In this document: piece after piece, positions 21,102-30,219 of the stretch
Numbering within the stretch: position 1 is the stretch's first letter
How the letters are laid out: every line of letters begins with the position of its first letter
DNA from: Sulfuriferula multivorans
GTDB taxonomy: Bacteria; Pseudomonadota; Gammaproteobacteria; Burkholderiales; Sulfuriferulaceae
Length of the DNA stretch: 64,000 nt
Direction of reading: 5' to 3'
NCBI RefSeq assembly: GCF_003851125.1
Contig: NZ_BGOW01000002.1
Location: 227,773 to 291,772 of the forward strand
The notes under the pieces: generated by a model
The model's database searches: none
What the model was told of the DNA's origin: nothing
What the model saw: the letters and a program-made list of their open reading frames with translations, nothing else
Program-made: the position numbers and the translations under genes

Positions 21102-21126
21102 GTAAGCGTAAGAAAATTTCCGTAAA
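21102..21126 (+). promoter_or_regulatory. CpxR-type direct repeats, copy upstream of the Spy-like gene
   Basis: Three pentamers in 10-bp phase: GTAAG (21102-21106), GAAAA (21112-21116) and GTAAA (21122-21126). The known CpxR box is GTAAA-N5-GTAAA. The site is 91-115 bp upstream of the Spy-like start codon. It is the diverged twin of the site at 21313-21337. Confidence 0.65.
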
Positions 21127-21129
21127 AGC

Positions 21130-21222
21130 ATGGTTCGGGCTGCATACCCTTCGTGGGTCGTTTCCAATATCTTCGCTAGCAGGGATCGTCCTTAGAATGA
21201 TTGAAGTGCCCTTTTTCATCAT
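21130..21222 (-). pseudogene. Remnant of a second Spy-like gene (5' end only)
   Basis: From the paired ATGs at 21217-21222 the minus strand reads MMKKGTSIILRTIPAS. This matches the Spy-like N terminus (MMKKDTLTILMTTLLAG) at DNA level for about 45 bp before an inserted base and then loss of similarity. The 120 bp upstream also match the Spy-like gene's upstream region. No LTxxQ region remains. It is a decayed tandem duplicate; a reading frame continues to 21031 but has no family features. Confidence 0.65.
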
Positions 21223-21312
21223 TGCATCCTTTCATGTCGCATTAAGAAATATGCCTCGTTGATACATGCTGTAACCTTAACCTTGCGTGGTGTCATTCAG
21301 CGCCAGCTGTTT

Positions 21313-21337
21313 GTAAGCGTAGGTAAATTCTTGTAAA
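21313..21337 (+). promoter_or_regulatory. CpxR-type direct repeats upstream of cpxR
   Basis: GTAAG (21313-21317), GTAAA (21323-21327) and GTAAA (21333-21337) sit in exact 10-bp phase, a full match to GTAAA-N5-GTAAA. The site is 82-106 bp ahead of the cpxR-like start on the plus strand, and 91-115 bp ahead of the dead Spy duplicate on the minus strand. It may serve autoregulation of cpxRA. Confidence 0.72.
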
Positions 21338-21418
21338 GAGAAGATTCGATCTGGATGCCGATGCCCGCCCTATGGCACCATAGCGTCATGATTTTTAACG
21401 CCTCCTCGGAAGACCTGA

Positions 21419-22114
21419 ATGATCCGCATCCTGCTCGCTGATGATGACGTCGATCTGTGTGAAATGCTGGCGGAATACCTCACCGCCGAAGGGTTCTCAA
21501 TTACGTTTGTCCACGATGGTGAAACGGCGCTGCGCCGGGCACGCGAAGATGTTTTTGATCTTGTGGTGCTGGATGTCATGATGCCGCGCAAAGGCGGTTT
21601 CGACGTGTTGCGCGAACTCCGCACTGACTCACTTACACCGGTGCTCATGCTGACTGCGCGTGGTGAAGATGTGGACAGCATTGTTGGTCTGGAACTGGGC
21701 GCAGATGACTATCTTGCCAAACCATGCAATCCGCGGGTACTGACTGCGCGCATCCGCGCTGTGTTGCGCCGTGTCAAGCAGCGACCCGATGAAGACATCA
21801 ATGAGACCCCGCAAGTATTAGTTCAGGCTGACCTGACACTACACATGGGTGCCCGCAGGGTAACCTGCATAGAGCGTGATATCGCTTTGACCAGCACCGA
21901 ATTCAGCGTGCTGCAAGTATTGTTACTGGAAGCGGGACATATCGTATCCAAACAGACGCTTTCCGAGCAGGCCTTAGGACGGCGCATGACCCGTTTTGAT
22001 CGCAGTCTTGATATGCACGTAAGCAACCTGCGCCATAAGTTAGGAGCGCTTGCAGATGGCGATGAGCGGATCAAAACCATTCGTGGCGTGGGTTATCAGT
22101 ACGTGATCAAGTGA
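21419..22114 (+). CDS. cpxR: CpxR-like response regulator
   Basis: This is an OmpR-family response regulator, 231 residues. The receiver domain has LLADDD (acidic pocket, residues 6-10), the phospho-acceptor Asp52 in LVVLDVMMPRKGG, and Lys101 in DDYLAKP. The winged-helix output domain (about 130-230) carries LTSTEFSVLQVLLLEAGHIV and EQALGRRMTRFDRSLDMHVS. The last segment is close to the E. coli CpxR sequence (VLGKRLTPFDRAIDMHIS), which is why I use this name. The next gene, 6 bp downstream, is its sensor kinase. Divergent to it is a Spy/CpxP-like gene, the same layout as cpxP-cpxRA, and matching GTAAA-N5-GTAAA repeats lie in the gap. Confidence 0.88.
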   Translation: MIRILLADDDVDLCEMLAEYLTAEGFSITFVHDGETALRRAREDVFDLVVLDVMMPRKGGFDVLRELRTDSLTPVLMLTARGEDVDSIVGLELGADDYLAKPCNPRVLTARIRAVLRRVKQRPDEDINETPQVLVQADLTLHMGARRVTCIERDIALTSTEFSVLQVLLLEAGHIVSKQTLSEQALGRRMTRFDRSLDMHVSNLRHKLGALADGDERIKTIRGVGYQYVIK

Positions 22115-22120
22115 GATAGC

Positions 22121-23482
22121 ATGCATCGGCTTTTCTGGAAACTTTTTCTGTCCTTTTGGGCTACGCTGATCCTGTTTTCTGTGGTGGTCATGCTGTCCGT
22201 CTCCATCTACATTGACCACCTGCACGGGCAGCAGAGCCCGTCTGCCGGCTTTGAAAACATTTCCCAACACGTCGCCAAAGCGCAATCCAGGGCGGACGCA
22301 CATGGGGTCGAAGGTCTCAGGGATTGGGCGCGGAATATTGACCACAAGAATCTTGTACCCGTTCTGGTACTCGATAACGCAGGCCATGACCTGTTGGGGA
22401 GGGAAGTTTCACAGCGCGCGCTGGAACGCTTGCATCGGCACTTGCAACAGCAAAATGTCCCGGACACACACCCAAACCCCATCATCCGCATGGCGAATGG
22501 CGATCAATATTGGCTTATTCCGGATTTTCAAAGTGTCACGATAGGCCGTTTTCTTAGCCGGCCCAGTGTCATTACCTTGCCGTTGCTGGCCGCCACACTG
22601 ATCGGCGCCCTGGTGTGCCTGTTTCTGGCGCGCTACCTTGCTGCGCCGATCGAACGATTACGCCGCGCTGCACAAGACTACGCTGGCGGTGATTTCAGCT
22701 ACCGGGTCGGTCCATCGCTTGGCCGTCGCCGCGACGAGATTGTCGATCTGGCCTACGCCCTGGACAACATGGCAGAGCGGCTCGACACCCTGATCGACTC
22801 GCAGCGTCATTTTCTGCGCGATGTATCCCACGAGTTGCGCTCCCCCCTGGCGCGCGTGCACGCCGCACTGGGTCTGGCGCGACAACGGGCCGGCAATATC
22901 ATCACGCCCGAATTGGATCGTATCGAACGCGAAGCCGATTGTCTGAACGAGCTGATTGGCCAGATTCTGTCCTTGTCCCGCCTGGAGACCGGCATGAATG
23001 CGCCGATACGCGAGCCAGTCGACCTGACACTGCTGTTACAGGAAGTGGTTGAGGATTCGCGCCTGGAAGCGCACGCCAAAGGGTGCGCAATCGATTTGGC
23101 CGCGCTGCCCACGGCAACTGTTAAAGGCGACCCCGCGCTGCTCCACAGTGCCATCGAAAACGTATTACGCAACGCGATCCGACATACGGCCAGGCAAACC
23201 AGCGTGACAGTGACGTTGACCATCAGGCACTCAGACATAGAAAACGTCTGTGTCATTCAGATAGCGGATTCTGGTCCCGGAGTCCCTGAACTGATGCTGC
23301 ACAAAATCTTCGAACCCTTCGTTCGTGTCAGCGAGGCTCGCGACCGCGAAAGCGGTGGCTATGGTCTGGGCCTGGCGATTGCTCACCGCGCAATCCGTGC
23401 ACATCGTGGTGAAATCCAGGCATCCAATCGCGCAACTGGCGGGCTGGTAGTGACCATCCGCCTGCCTTCAAAATCAGGTTAA
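22121..23482 (+). CDS. cpxA: CpxA-like sensor histidine kinase
   Basis: This is a membrane sensor kinase of 453 residues, the partner of the upstream regulator. Two membrane helices (about residues 12-30 and 149-172) flank a periplasmic sensor of about 118 residues, smaller than that of E. coli CpxA. A HAMP linker follows (LAAPIERLRRAAQDYAGGDF), then the phospho-acceptor helix FLRDVSHELRSPLARVH with His237. The ATPase part has ENVLRNAIRH (N box), DSGPGVPE (G1), FEPFVR (F box) and RESGGYGLGLAIAHRAI (G2). The RESGGxGLGLAI form is also found in CpxA. It likely senses envelope stress. Confidence 0.87.
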   Translation: MHRLFWKLFLSFWATLILFSVVVMLSVSIYIDHLHGQQSPSAGFENISQHVAKAQSRADAHGVEGLRDWARNIDHKNLVPVLVLDNAGHDLLGREVSQRALERLHRHLQQQNVPDTHPNPIIRMANGDQYWLIPDFQSVTIGRFLSRPSVITLPLLAATLIGALVCLFLARYLAAPIERLRRAAQDYAGGDFSYRVGPSLGRRRDEIVDLAYALDNMAERLDTLIDSQRHFLRDVSHELRSPLARVHAALGLARQRAGNIITPELDRIEREADCLNELIGQILSLSRLETGMNAPIREPVDLTLLLQEVVEDSRLEAHAKGCAIDLAALPTATVKGDPALLHSAIENVLRNAIRHTARQTSVTVTLTIRHSDIENVCVIQIADSGPGVPELMLHKIFEPFVRVSEARDRESGGYGLGLAIAHRAIRAHRGEIQASNRATGGLVVTIRLPSKSG

Positions 23483-23516
23483 ATCCAGAAACCATTCAGC
23501 CTGCAATGCATATACA

Positions 23517-23542
23517 GAAATGGCTCCTTTCGGAGCCATTTC
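23517..23542. terminator. Perfect hairpin terminator between cpxA and the Ser-rich gene
   Basis: GAAATGGCTCC (23517-23527) and GGAGCCATTTC (23532-23542) form an 11-bp perfect stem with a TTTC tetraloop between two convergent genes. The flanking A/T runs are short, so it may work as a bidirectional terminator of moderate strength. Confidence 0.75.
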
Positions 23543-23560
23543 CATTTAAAGCAGCACCGC

Positions 23561-24271
23561 TTAAGCCTGAGTGCTCACTACGTTGCCGGAAGACGTCGCC
23601 CCCTGGGGATTTTGCGATAACGCCTGCAAGAAGCCAGTCAGCGATGCATTGCTGCCTGCCGCGCCATCTGCTGCCAGCAAGTTCTGAAAGCTTTGCTGCA
23701 GCGAGGATGAGGTGGAATCTGTAGCCGTGGTGCTAGCCGTTGTGGCATCGGTGGCAGATGCGGTCGAGCTGGACGAGGAAATTTGCTGGATAAGATTTTG
23801 CAGGCCGCTCTCCATTTTGCTTAATCCGCCACCGCGATGCCCGTGATGTCCTTTTCCGGAAGCACCGGAAACCGCCGACGCCGCGCTGCTTCCGTCACGA
23901 TCGCCATCACTGTCAGTACCGCTGCTAGAGGCCGTAGCTTGCCCGCTATTCTGTGATTGCAAGGACGCAAACAGGTTTTGCATGAACGCCGCCAACGCTT
24001 GCTGCGGGTCTTGTGTAGAAGTAGAAGAAGCAGTGCTGTTTGGATCCGAAGCAGAACTGCTCGTGGTGCTGGAGGAGCCCGGCGTTACGCCAATCTGGGC
24101 CAAAGCCTGGTTTATGGCGGAAGCAAATCGCCCACCGTTTCCTGAGACTTTGGAAACACCGCTCGCATCATTGTCGCCATCGCTGTCCGAACCTTGAGAA
24201 GCTACTTGTGAGATGCCGGAAAACTGAATACTGGAGATAGCGGGATTGCTGCCGATATTACTGATGGACAT
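23561..24271 (-). CDS. Ser/Ala-rich protein with EF-hand-like Asp loops
   Basis: I cannot assign a family with confidence. The 236-residue product has no signal peptide. It begins [20 protein letters not shown], a style also seen in small proteobacterial proteins of unknown role. Two Asp-rich loops, SDSDGDNDASG (about 28-38) and TDSDGDRDGSS (about 118-128), resemble calcium-binding DxDGDxD loops. Conserved-looking helical pieces lie between Ser/Thr-rich linkers: FASAINQALAQIGV, QQALAAFMQNLFASLQSQ, SLQQSFQNLLAADG and SLTGFLQALSQ. It is convergent to cpxA. It is preceded by a perfect -10 hexamer and a GTAAA-N5-GTAAA repeat at the same distance as the Spy-like gene, so CpxR control is likely. 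AAGGAGC precedes the ATG. Confidence 0.7.
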   Translation of the reverse strand: MSISNIGSNPAISSIQFSGISQVASQGSDSDGDNDASGVSKVSGNGGRFASAINQALAQIGVTPGSSSTTSSSASDPNSTASSTSTQDPQQALAAFMQNLFASLQSQNSGQATASSSGTDSDGDRDGSSAASAVSGASGKGHHGHRGGGLSKMESGLQNLIQQISSSSSTASATDATTASTTATDSTSSSLQQSFQNLLAADGAAGSNASLTGFLQALSQNPQGATSSGNVVSTQA

Positions 24272-24345
24272 GTCATGCTCCTTGGATGAATTTAAATGTT
24301 ATCGTTGCCTACTATTTAACGAACATAGGGCAATGTTCTGAATGG

Positions 24346-24379
24346 ATTATAGCGGCGCTCATCCGTAAATTTATGTAAA
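24346..24379 (-). promoter_or_regulatory. Promoter of the Ser-rich gene with CpxR-type box
   Basis: On the plus strand GTAAA (24365-24369) and GTAAA (24375-24379) are 10 bp apart. On the minus strand a TATAAT hexamer occupies 24351-24346, 13 bp from the repeats, so the box sits at the -35 position of a promoter firing toward the Ser-rich gene (start 24271). The box is 94-108 bp from that start. It is also about 120 bp from hrcA, so an effect on hrcA cannot be excluded. Confidence 0.72.
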
Positions 24380-24497
24380 TTTTGGTATGGGTTTGTATTC
24401 TGTTGAATCTGATTTTTGGCTCAAAAAAGCATATTTTCACTCCAGGTATCTGATCAAATGATGAATTATCCGGGGCTCCCTTGTACAATCACCAATC

Positions 24498-25517
24498 ATG
24501 CTCACTGAACGCGCCCAAATTCTGCTCAAAACCCTGGTCGAACGCTATGTTGCGGAAGGCCAGCCGGTGGGTTCACGCACGCTGTCCAAGTATTCCGCGC
24601 TGGACTTAAGCCCCGCTTCCATCCGCAACGTGATGGCCGATCTCGAGGATATGGGCCTGGTGACCAGCCCGCACACCTCGGCAGGGCGTGTCCCGACAGC
24701 CTTGGGTTACCGTTTTTTCGTGGATTCCCTGCTCACCATCCAGCCCCTCAACAGCAAGGAAATGAGCCAGCTGGAAGAACAGCTGCACGCAGACGATCCG
24801 CAGCGGCTGGCCGCGAACGCTTCCCAGCTGTTGTCCGACCTGACCCGTTTCGCCGGCGTGGTATTGGTCCCCGGACGGCGCAGCACGGCATTCCGCCAGC
24901 TTGAATTTATCAATCTGTCGGAAAAACGCATCCTGCTCATTATCATCACCGCGGAAGGCGAAGTGCAAAATCGCGTCTTGCTCACCGACCGCGCCTACAC
25001 CCCGTCGGAGCTCACCCGCGCCGCCAATTTCCTCAACCAGAATTACGCCGGCAAAACATTTGCCGACGTGCGCCGCCTGATGCAGGACGAGCTGCAGCAA
25101 CTGCATCAGGACATCAACGGCCTGATGAATCTGGCACTCACGGCCGGCAGCGCGGCCCTCGCACCCAACCGCGACGATCTGGTCATGTCCGGCGGGCACA
25201 ACCTGCTCAAGGTCAACGAGCTGTCCTCCAACATGGAACGGCTGCGCAAGCTGTTCGACATGTTTGAACAAAAAACCTCGCTGATGCAGCTGCTGGACAT
25301 CAGCCAGCGCGCACACGGGGTGCAGATTTTCATCGGCGGCGAATCCGAAGTGGATCCCCTGGACGGCTGCAGCGTGGTCACCGCCCCCTACAAGGTCAAC
25401 GGCGAAATCGTCGGCACGCTGGGCGTGGTCGGCCCCACCCGCATGGCCTACGAGCGCATCATCCCGATTGTGGACATCACTGCCAAGCTGCTCTCCAGCG
25501 CCTTGTCGTTTCATTAA
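24498..25517 (+). CDS. hrcA: Heat-inducible transcription repressor HrcA
   Basis: HrcA represses groE and dnaK operons by binding the CIRCE element, with GroEL as co-modulator. The 339-residue protein starts with the winged helix ([60 protein letters not shown]). It follows with [18 protein letters not shown], a segment nearly invariant in HrcA. The C-terminal GAF-like domain has [20 protein letters not shown] and [20 protein letters not shown]. No CIRCE inverted repeat was seen at its own promoter. hemH follows 44 bp downstream on the same strand. Confidence 0.97.
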   Translation: MLTERAQILLKTLVERYVAEGQPVGSRTLSKYSALDLSPASIRNVMADLEDMGLVTSPHTSAGRVPTALGYRFFVDSLLTIQPLNSKEMSQLEEQLHADDPQRLAANASQLLSDLTRFAGVVLVPGRRSTAFRQLEFINLSEKRILLIIITAEGEVQNRVLLTDRAYTPSELTRAANFLNQNYAGKTFADVRRLMQDELQQLHQDINGLMNLALTAGSAALAPNRDDLVMSGGHNLLKVNELSSNMERLRKLFDMFEQKTSLMQLLDISQRAHGVQIFIGGESEVDPLDGCSVVTAPYKVNGEIVGTLGVVGPTRMAYERIIPIVDITAKLLSSALSFH

Positions 25518-25561
25518 CAGGCGACGTTAACGTTGCAAAACCTGGGAAGCCCCAACCCATC

Positions 25562-26668
25562 ATGTCGCGTTACCTGACCGAACCCGCCCACACCCATGGC
25601 AATGTTGCCAAAACCGGCATCCTGCTGATCAACCTGGGCACACCGGATGCCCCGACCAAACAGGCACTCAAACCCTACCTGAAGGAATTTCTGTCCGACC
25701 CGCGTGTGGTGGAAATTCCGCGCGCCATCTGGTGGCTGATCCTGAATGGCGTAATCCTCACCACCCGTCCTAAAAAATCCGCCGCTAAATACGCTGCCAT
25801 CTGGACCAGCGAAGGTTCGCCGCTACGCTTTCACACCGAGAAACAGGCCAAGCTGCTCAAGGGCTGGCTAGGCGAGCGCATCAAATCGCCCTTTGTGGTG
25901 GATTACGCCATGCGTTACGGCAACCCTTCGGTGGCAAGCGCCATGACCCGGCTCAGCGAGCAAGGCTGCGACCGCATCCTGGCGCTACCGATGTATCCGC
26001 AATATGCAGCCAGCAGCACCGCCACCGCATTCGATGCCGTGTATCAAATTCTGGAGACCAAACGTAACCAGCCAGCGCTGCGCACGGTCCGCCATTATCA
26101 CGACGATCCCGGCTATATTGCCGCGCTGGCTGCCAATGTGCACGAATACTGGATGCGCAACGGCCGTCCTGAAATGCTGGTGATGAGTTTTCACGGCGTG
26201 CCGCGCTACACGCTGGACAAAGGCGACCCCTACCATTGCGAATGCCAGAAAACCGCACGCCTGCTGGCCGAAACGCTAGGACTCTCCAAAACCCAGTATC
26301 AGCTCACCTTCCAGTCGCGCTTCGGGCGTGCCGAGTGGATCAAACCCTACACCGCCGCCACCCTCGAGGAACTGGGCCGTGCCAAGACAAAACGCGTGGA
26401 CGTGGTGTGCCCCGGTTTCGTCGCCGACTGCCTGGAAACCCTGGAAGAAATCGCCATGGAAGGCAAACAGACATTTCTCGCCGCAGGCGGCGGCGAATTT
26501 CACTACATCCCTGCACTCAACGAACGCCCGGACTGGATCGCTGCGCTGGGTGAACTGACGCTGACCAATTTGAATGGCTGGGTATCGCCGCAGTGGAATG
26601 CGGCGCAAGTAGTACAGCACGGGGAAGATTGCCGCGCCCGCGCCATTGCGGCGGGTGCGTCTGTTTGA
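25562..26668 (+). CDS. hemH: Ferrochelatase
   Basis: HemH inserts Fe(II) into protoporphyrin IX, the last step of protohaem synthesis, at the inner face of the membrane. The 368-residue length fits the proteobacterial form. Motifs in order: [61 protein letters not shown], the catalytic-His segment [20 protein letters not shown], and [34 protein letters not shown]. It supplies haem for the cbb3 oxidase encoded elsewhere in the window. The ATG at 25562 gives the usual N terminus. Confidence 0.97.
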   Translation: MSRYLTEPAHTHGNVAKTGILLINLGTPDAPTKQALKPYLKEFLSDPRVVEIPRAIWWLILNGVILTTRPKKSAAKYAAIWTSEGSPLRFHTEKQAKLLKGWLGERIKSPFVVDYAMRYGNPSVASAMTRLSEQGCDRILALPMYPQYAASSTATAFDAVYQILETKRNQPALRTVRHYHDDPGYIAALAANVHEYWMRNGRPEMLVMSFHGVPRYTLDKGDPYHCECQKTARLLAETLGLSKTQYQLTFQSRFGRAEWIKPYTAATLEELGRAKTKRVDVVCPGFVADCLETLEEIAMEGKQTFLAAGGGEFHYIPALNERPDWIAALGELTLTNLNGWVSPQWNAAQVVQHGEDCRARAIAAGASV

Positions 26669-27006
26669 TCAGGCGAATATCAAAATAATCGTCATTGAAT
26701 TTTGTATTTGTAGCCGCTCAGATTGACTCGTTTCGGTCAGGCGGACGGGCCGCCCGGTTCTCGGCCTGAGCAGTCATGCAAAAATACGGTCACCCAGAAG
26801 GCTGTCGGATGTCCGCTTTCCCGGAAGGTGAACTGGTGCTTTCCGACCCACAAGGAGTCAGACAACCTTGTAAAACTCTGCCCGAATGCCAACCTTCATA
26901 ATGTGCAGCAGCCTACCCGAAGGAGACGTTCAACAATTAAGCTCACCAGCAGTAATGAAGCACAGCGTAATTACCTCCGGCGCAACGCCTTGAATATCCT
27001 TTGCGA
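26669..27006. other. Intergenic stretch between hemH and hsdR, no gene recognised
   Basis: A 338-bp gap separates convergent hemH and hsdR. An open frame of 95 codons (26723-27010, plus) reads as unrelated low-information sequence and overlaps the hsdR end. A nested inverted repeat is visible: TCAGGC at 26737-26742 with GCCTGA at 26764-26769, enclosing CGGGC/GCCCG. This marks the left border of the defence island. No integrase, tRNA or IS end was seen. Confidence 0.5.
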
Positions 27007-30000
27007 CTAGCTCGCCAGCTCATCCGCAATCATTTCTGCCTGCTTCAATACCGTTTCTGTGGCGAGCAACTGCATATCAGGCGGATATCCAAATTGGCGC
27101 AGGGTGCGCTTCACAATCACTTTCAGCTTGGCTCGCACGTTTTCCTTGATCGTCCAATCTATCGAGGCATTCTCACGTACGCGCTGCGTAAGCACCACCG
27201 CCAGTTCGCGCAGCTTGTCTTGTTGCATCAACTCTTTTGCGCTGGCGTTGCTAGCAACCGCCGTATAGAACGCATATTCAAAATCGCTCAAGCCCATATG
27301 TGAAGCTTCGGCATCTGAAGAAACGATTTCCTTGCTGATCTTGATCAGCTCTTCCATCACCTCGGCGGCGGTCAGTATCTTGTTCTGATATTTCTTGATG
27401 GCGTTTTCCAGCATCTCCATCAAAGATTTGCTCTGAACCAGATTCTTTTTAGCTCGCGCCTTCAGTTCATCGCTGAGCAACTTTTTCAGAACCTCCAACG
27501 CCACGTTCTTGTGCACAAAACCTTTCAGCTCGGCCAAAAACTCCTCAGATAAAACCGAAATATCCGGCTTCTTGATACCTGCCGCATCAAAAATGTCGAT
27601 CACCTGCTCCGAAACCAGCGCCTTGTCGATAACCTGGCGGATGGTGGTTTCGATTTCTTCGTTGCTGCGCCCTGCACCCGTACTGTCAAACTTGGCGAGA
27701 CGCGCCTTCACCGCCTGAAAAAAGCCTACTTCGTCGCGTGCATCCATTGCCTGCTCGTGCGGCACAGCGATGGCAAAGGCCAGAGAGAGCGCGGTCACCT
27801 CGTTGATATAACGCTTCCGGCCATCCTCCAGCCCGAGGATATGTTCTTCTGCTGCCAGTATCAGCGACAGTTTTTGAGAGGTTTCAGCCTCGAAATAATT
27901 TTCATAGGCAAAGCCGTGATACATGGCCGACACCACTTCCAGCTTCTCCAGCATCAGGCTCACCGCCTGCTCCTGTGCCAGTGCCGGGTCGCCCTTGCCA
28001 CCCGCATCGGAATAGAACGACAGCGCCTCCTTAAGATCGGCAGCGATACCCAGATAATCCACCACCAAGCCACCCGGCTTGTCCTTGTGTACCCGGTTCA
28101 CCCGCGCAATGGCCTGCATCAGATTGTGCCCTTTCATCGGCTTGTCGATATAGAGCGTGTGCATACTCGGCGCATCAAAGCCGGTCAGCCACATATCGCG
28201 CACGATCACCAGCTTGAGCGGGTCGTCATCGTTCTTCATGCGCTCGGCCAGCTGCTTGCGCTGCTCCTTGGTGGTGTGATGTTTCGCCAGCAGCGGGCCA
28301 TCGCTGGAGGCAGCCGTCATCACCACCTTGATTGCACCCTTGTTTAAATCATCGGAGTGCCACTCAGGCTTGAGCGCAATGATCTCTTTGTACAATGCTG
28401 CGGCAATGCGCCGCGACATGCTCACCACCATGCCCTTGCCTGCAAACACCTCCTGCCGCGCCTCGAAGTGCGCCACGATGTCTTTGGCAATATTCCTGAT
28501 GCGCTGCTCGCTGCCGATCAGCGCCTCCATCTTGGTCCACTTGGCCTTGGCTTTCTGCGTATCGGTCAGGTCTTCCTGATCCAGATCTTCGTCCAGCTCT
28601 TCAATCAGCTTTTTGCCTTCATCGCTCAAGCCCACTTTTGCCAGGCGGCTCTCATAATAAATCCGCACCGTCGCGCCATCTTCCACCGCCTGTGCGATGT
28701 CGTAGATGTCCACATAGTTGCCGAACACTGCCGGTGTATTTACATCGGTCTTTTCAATCGGCGTGCCGGTGAAGCCCAGATAGGTCGCGCTGGGCAACGC
28801 ATCGCGCAGATATTTGGCAAAGCCGTACACCACCTTCTTGCCGATCACCTCGCCGCTGGCATCTTTCTCGTCCACAGTCTTGGCGCTAAAGCCGTATTGC
28901 GTGCGGTGCGCCTCATCCACGATCACCACGATATTGCGGCGGTCGGACAACTGCTCGTACACATTGCCCTCATCGGGCTGGAATTTCTGAATTGTAGAAA
29001 AGATCACGCCGCCGGAAGCCACCTTCAGCAGCTCCCTCAACTGCCCGCGATCCGCTGCCTGTACCGGCTCCTGCCGCAACAGCTGCTTGGAGGAGGCAAA
29101 GGTATCGAACAACTGGTCGTCCAAATCGTTGCGGTCGGTGATCACCAGCACGGTCGGGTTATCCAGCGCCAGCACAATCTTGCCGGTGTAAAACACCATC
29201 GAAAGCGACTTACCCGAACCCTGCGTATGCCACACCACCCCGGCCTTCTTGTCGCCCTTGGGCTGTTGCGCCACTCCGGGCAAACCGTAGCTGGCCGGAG
29301 TTTGCGCCACCATCATCTCGGCCATGTCCGCAGCGCGCAACGTCGAAGCCACCGCCGCATTCACCGCGTAATACTGGTGATAAGCCGCCAGTTTCTTCAC
29401 CGTGCTGATGCTGATGACGCCGGTTTGCGGGTCTTCCTTCTTGCTCTTTTCAAACACAATAAAGTGGCGCAGTAAATCCAGCAGCGTGGTTTTGTTCAGC
29501 ATGCCCAGAATCAGCGTCTCCAACTGGCTCACCAGATGCGAAGCTTCCGCCTTGCCATCCGCGCTTTTCCAAACCATGAAGCGGCTCAAGCCCGCGGAAA
29601 GCGAACCCGCCTTGGCCTCCAGTCCATCGGAGATCACCAGCAAGGCATTGGAAGTAAACAGGACGGGAATGGCCTGCTTGTAAGTTTCAAGCTGCTGATA
29701 CGCCGATTTGATGGTGGCGTTTTCATCGATGGCGTTTTTCAGCTCGATCACCACCAGCGGAATGCCGTTTACGAACAGCACCAGATCGGGCCGCTTGTTC
29801 TGGTGGTTCTCAATTACCGTGAATTGGTTGGCGACAACAAACTCGTTATTCTCCGGGTGAGCAAAGTCGATCAGCCATGCCAGATCGCCGCGCTGATTAC
29901 CATCTTGTTGGCGGCTCACTTTCACGCCTTCGGTGAGCAGACGGTGGAAGGCTTCGTTATTCGCCAGCAGCTCGGGTGAACTAATGCGCTGCACTTCCTT

Positions 30001-30216
30001 GAGTGCGTCTTGCAACATCGAGGGCGACAACTTGGGGTTGATGCGTTTCAGCGCCTGCGCCAGCCGCCCTGTCAGCAATACTTCACCGTAATGACTGCGC
30101 TCCGGTTGCTCGCCATCGTGCGCGATGTCCGGGCCATAGACGTAGCTATAGCCCAGGCGCTCAAACAGCCTGATGGCAAACTCTTCGATGGCGGATTCGG
30201 TGAGCCTGTTAGACAT
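27007..30216 (-). CDS. hsdR: Type I restriction enzyme, R subunit
   Basis: HsdR is the motor and nuclease subunit of the type I restriction complex. The 1069 residues hold, in order, the N-terminal nuclease with a PD-(D/E)xK core (RPDLVLFVNGIPLVVIELKN; Asp144, Glu158, Lys160), the helicase Walker A TQGSGKS (331-337), the DEAH box VIVDEAHRTQYG (near 434), and the motif III-like YLGFTGTPIEKTD. The later helicase motifs include DMWLTGFDAPSMHTLYIDKP and QAIARVNRVHKDKPGGLVVD. A helical C-terminal part for binding HsdM/S follows. It lies downstream of hsdM and hsdS on the same strand, but four other genes and a scar separate it from hsdS. It starts 3 bp after the antitoxin gene's stop. No broken motif was seen. 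Confidence 0.96.
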   Translation of the reverse strand: MSNRLTESAIEEFAIRLFERLGYSYVYGPDIAHDGEQPERSHYGEVLLTGRLAQALKRINPKLSPSMLQDALKEVQRISSPELLANNEAFHRLLTEGVKVSRQQDGNQRGDLAWLIDFAHPENNEFVVANQFTVIENHQNKRPDLVLFVNGIPLVVIELKNAIDENATIKSAYQQLETYKQAIPVLFTSNALLVISDGLEAKAGSLSAGLSRFMVWKSADGKAEASHLVSQLETLILGMLNKTTLLDLLRHFIVFEKSKKEDPQTGVISISTVKKLAAYHQYYAVNAAVASTLRAADMAEMMVAQTPASYGLPGVAQQPKGDKKAGVVWHTQGSGKSLSMVFYTGKIVLALDNPTVLVITDRNDLDDQLFDTFASSKQLLRQEPVQAADRGQLRELLKVASGGVIFSTIQKFQPDEGNVYEQLSDRRNIVVIVDEAHRTQYGFSAKTVDEKDASGEVIGKKVVYGFAKYLRDALPSATYLGFTGTPIEKTDVNTPAVFGNYVDIYDIAQAVEDGATVRIYYESRLAKVGLSDEGKKLIEELDEDLDQEDLTDTQKAKAKWTKMEALIGSEQRIRNIAKDIVAHFEARQEVFAGKGMVVSMSRRIAAALYKEIIALKPEWHSDDLNKGAIKVVMTAASSDGPLLAKHHTTKEQRKQLAERMKNDDDPLKLVIVRDMWLTGFDAPSMHTLYIDKPMKGHNLMQAIARVNRVHKDKPGGLVVDYLGIAADLKEALSFYSDAGGKGDPALAQEQAVSLMLEKLEVVSAMYHGFAYENYFEAETSQKLSLILAAEEHILGLEDGRKRYINEVTALSLAFAIAVPHEQAMDARDEVGFFQAVKARLAKFDSTGAGRSNEEIETTIRQVIDKALVSEQVIDIFDAAGIKKPDISVLSEEFLAELKGFVHKNVALEVLKKLLSDELKARAKKNLVQSKSLMEMLENAIKKYQNKILTAAEVMEELIKISKEIVSSDAEASHMGLSDFEYAFYTAVASNASAKELMQQDKLRELAVVLTQRVRENASIDWTIKENVRAKLKVIVKRTLRQFGYPPDMQLLATETVLKQAEMIADELAS

Positions 30217-30219
30217 TGA

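Larger units (their letters stand above)
21001..21340. repeat. Tandem duplication of the Spy-like gene's 5' end and promoter
   Basis: Bases 21001-21129 and 21212-21340 are related at an offset of 211 bp. Shared landmarks are TTTTTCATCATTGC, GTCGCATTAAGAAA, TTGATAC, CAGCTnTTTGTAAGCGTA and the GTAAA boxes. The similarity also reaches about 35 bp into the coding part. The duplicated unit is thus promoter plus start of gene. The right copy keeps the better match to the CpxR box. Confidence 0.8.

Noticed and set aside
26723..27010. A 95-codon plus-strand frame between hemH and hsdR
   Set aside because: No family features, no ribosome site, overlaps the end of hsdR, and the amino-acid use is unlike the neighbours.
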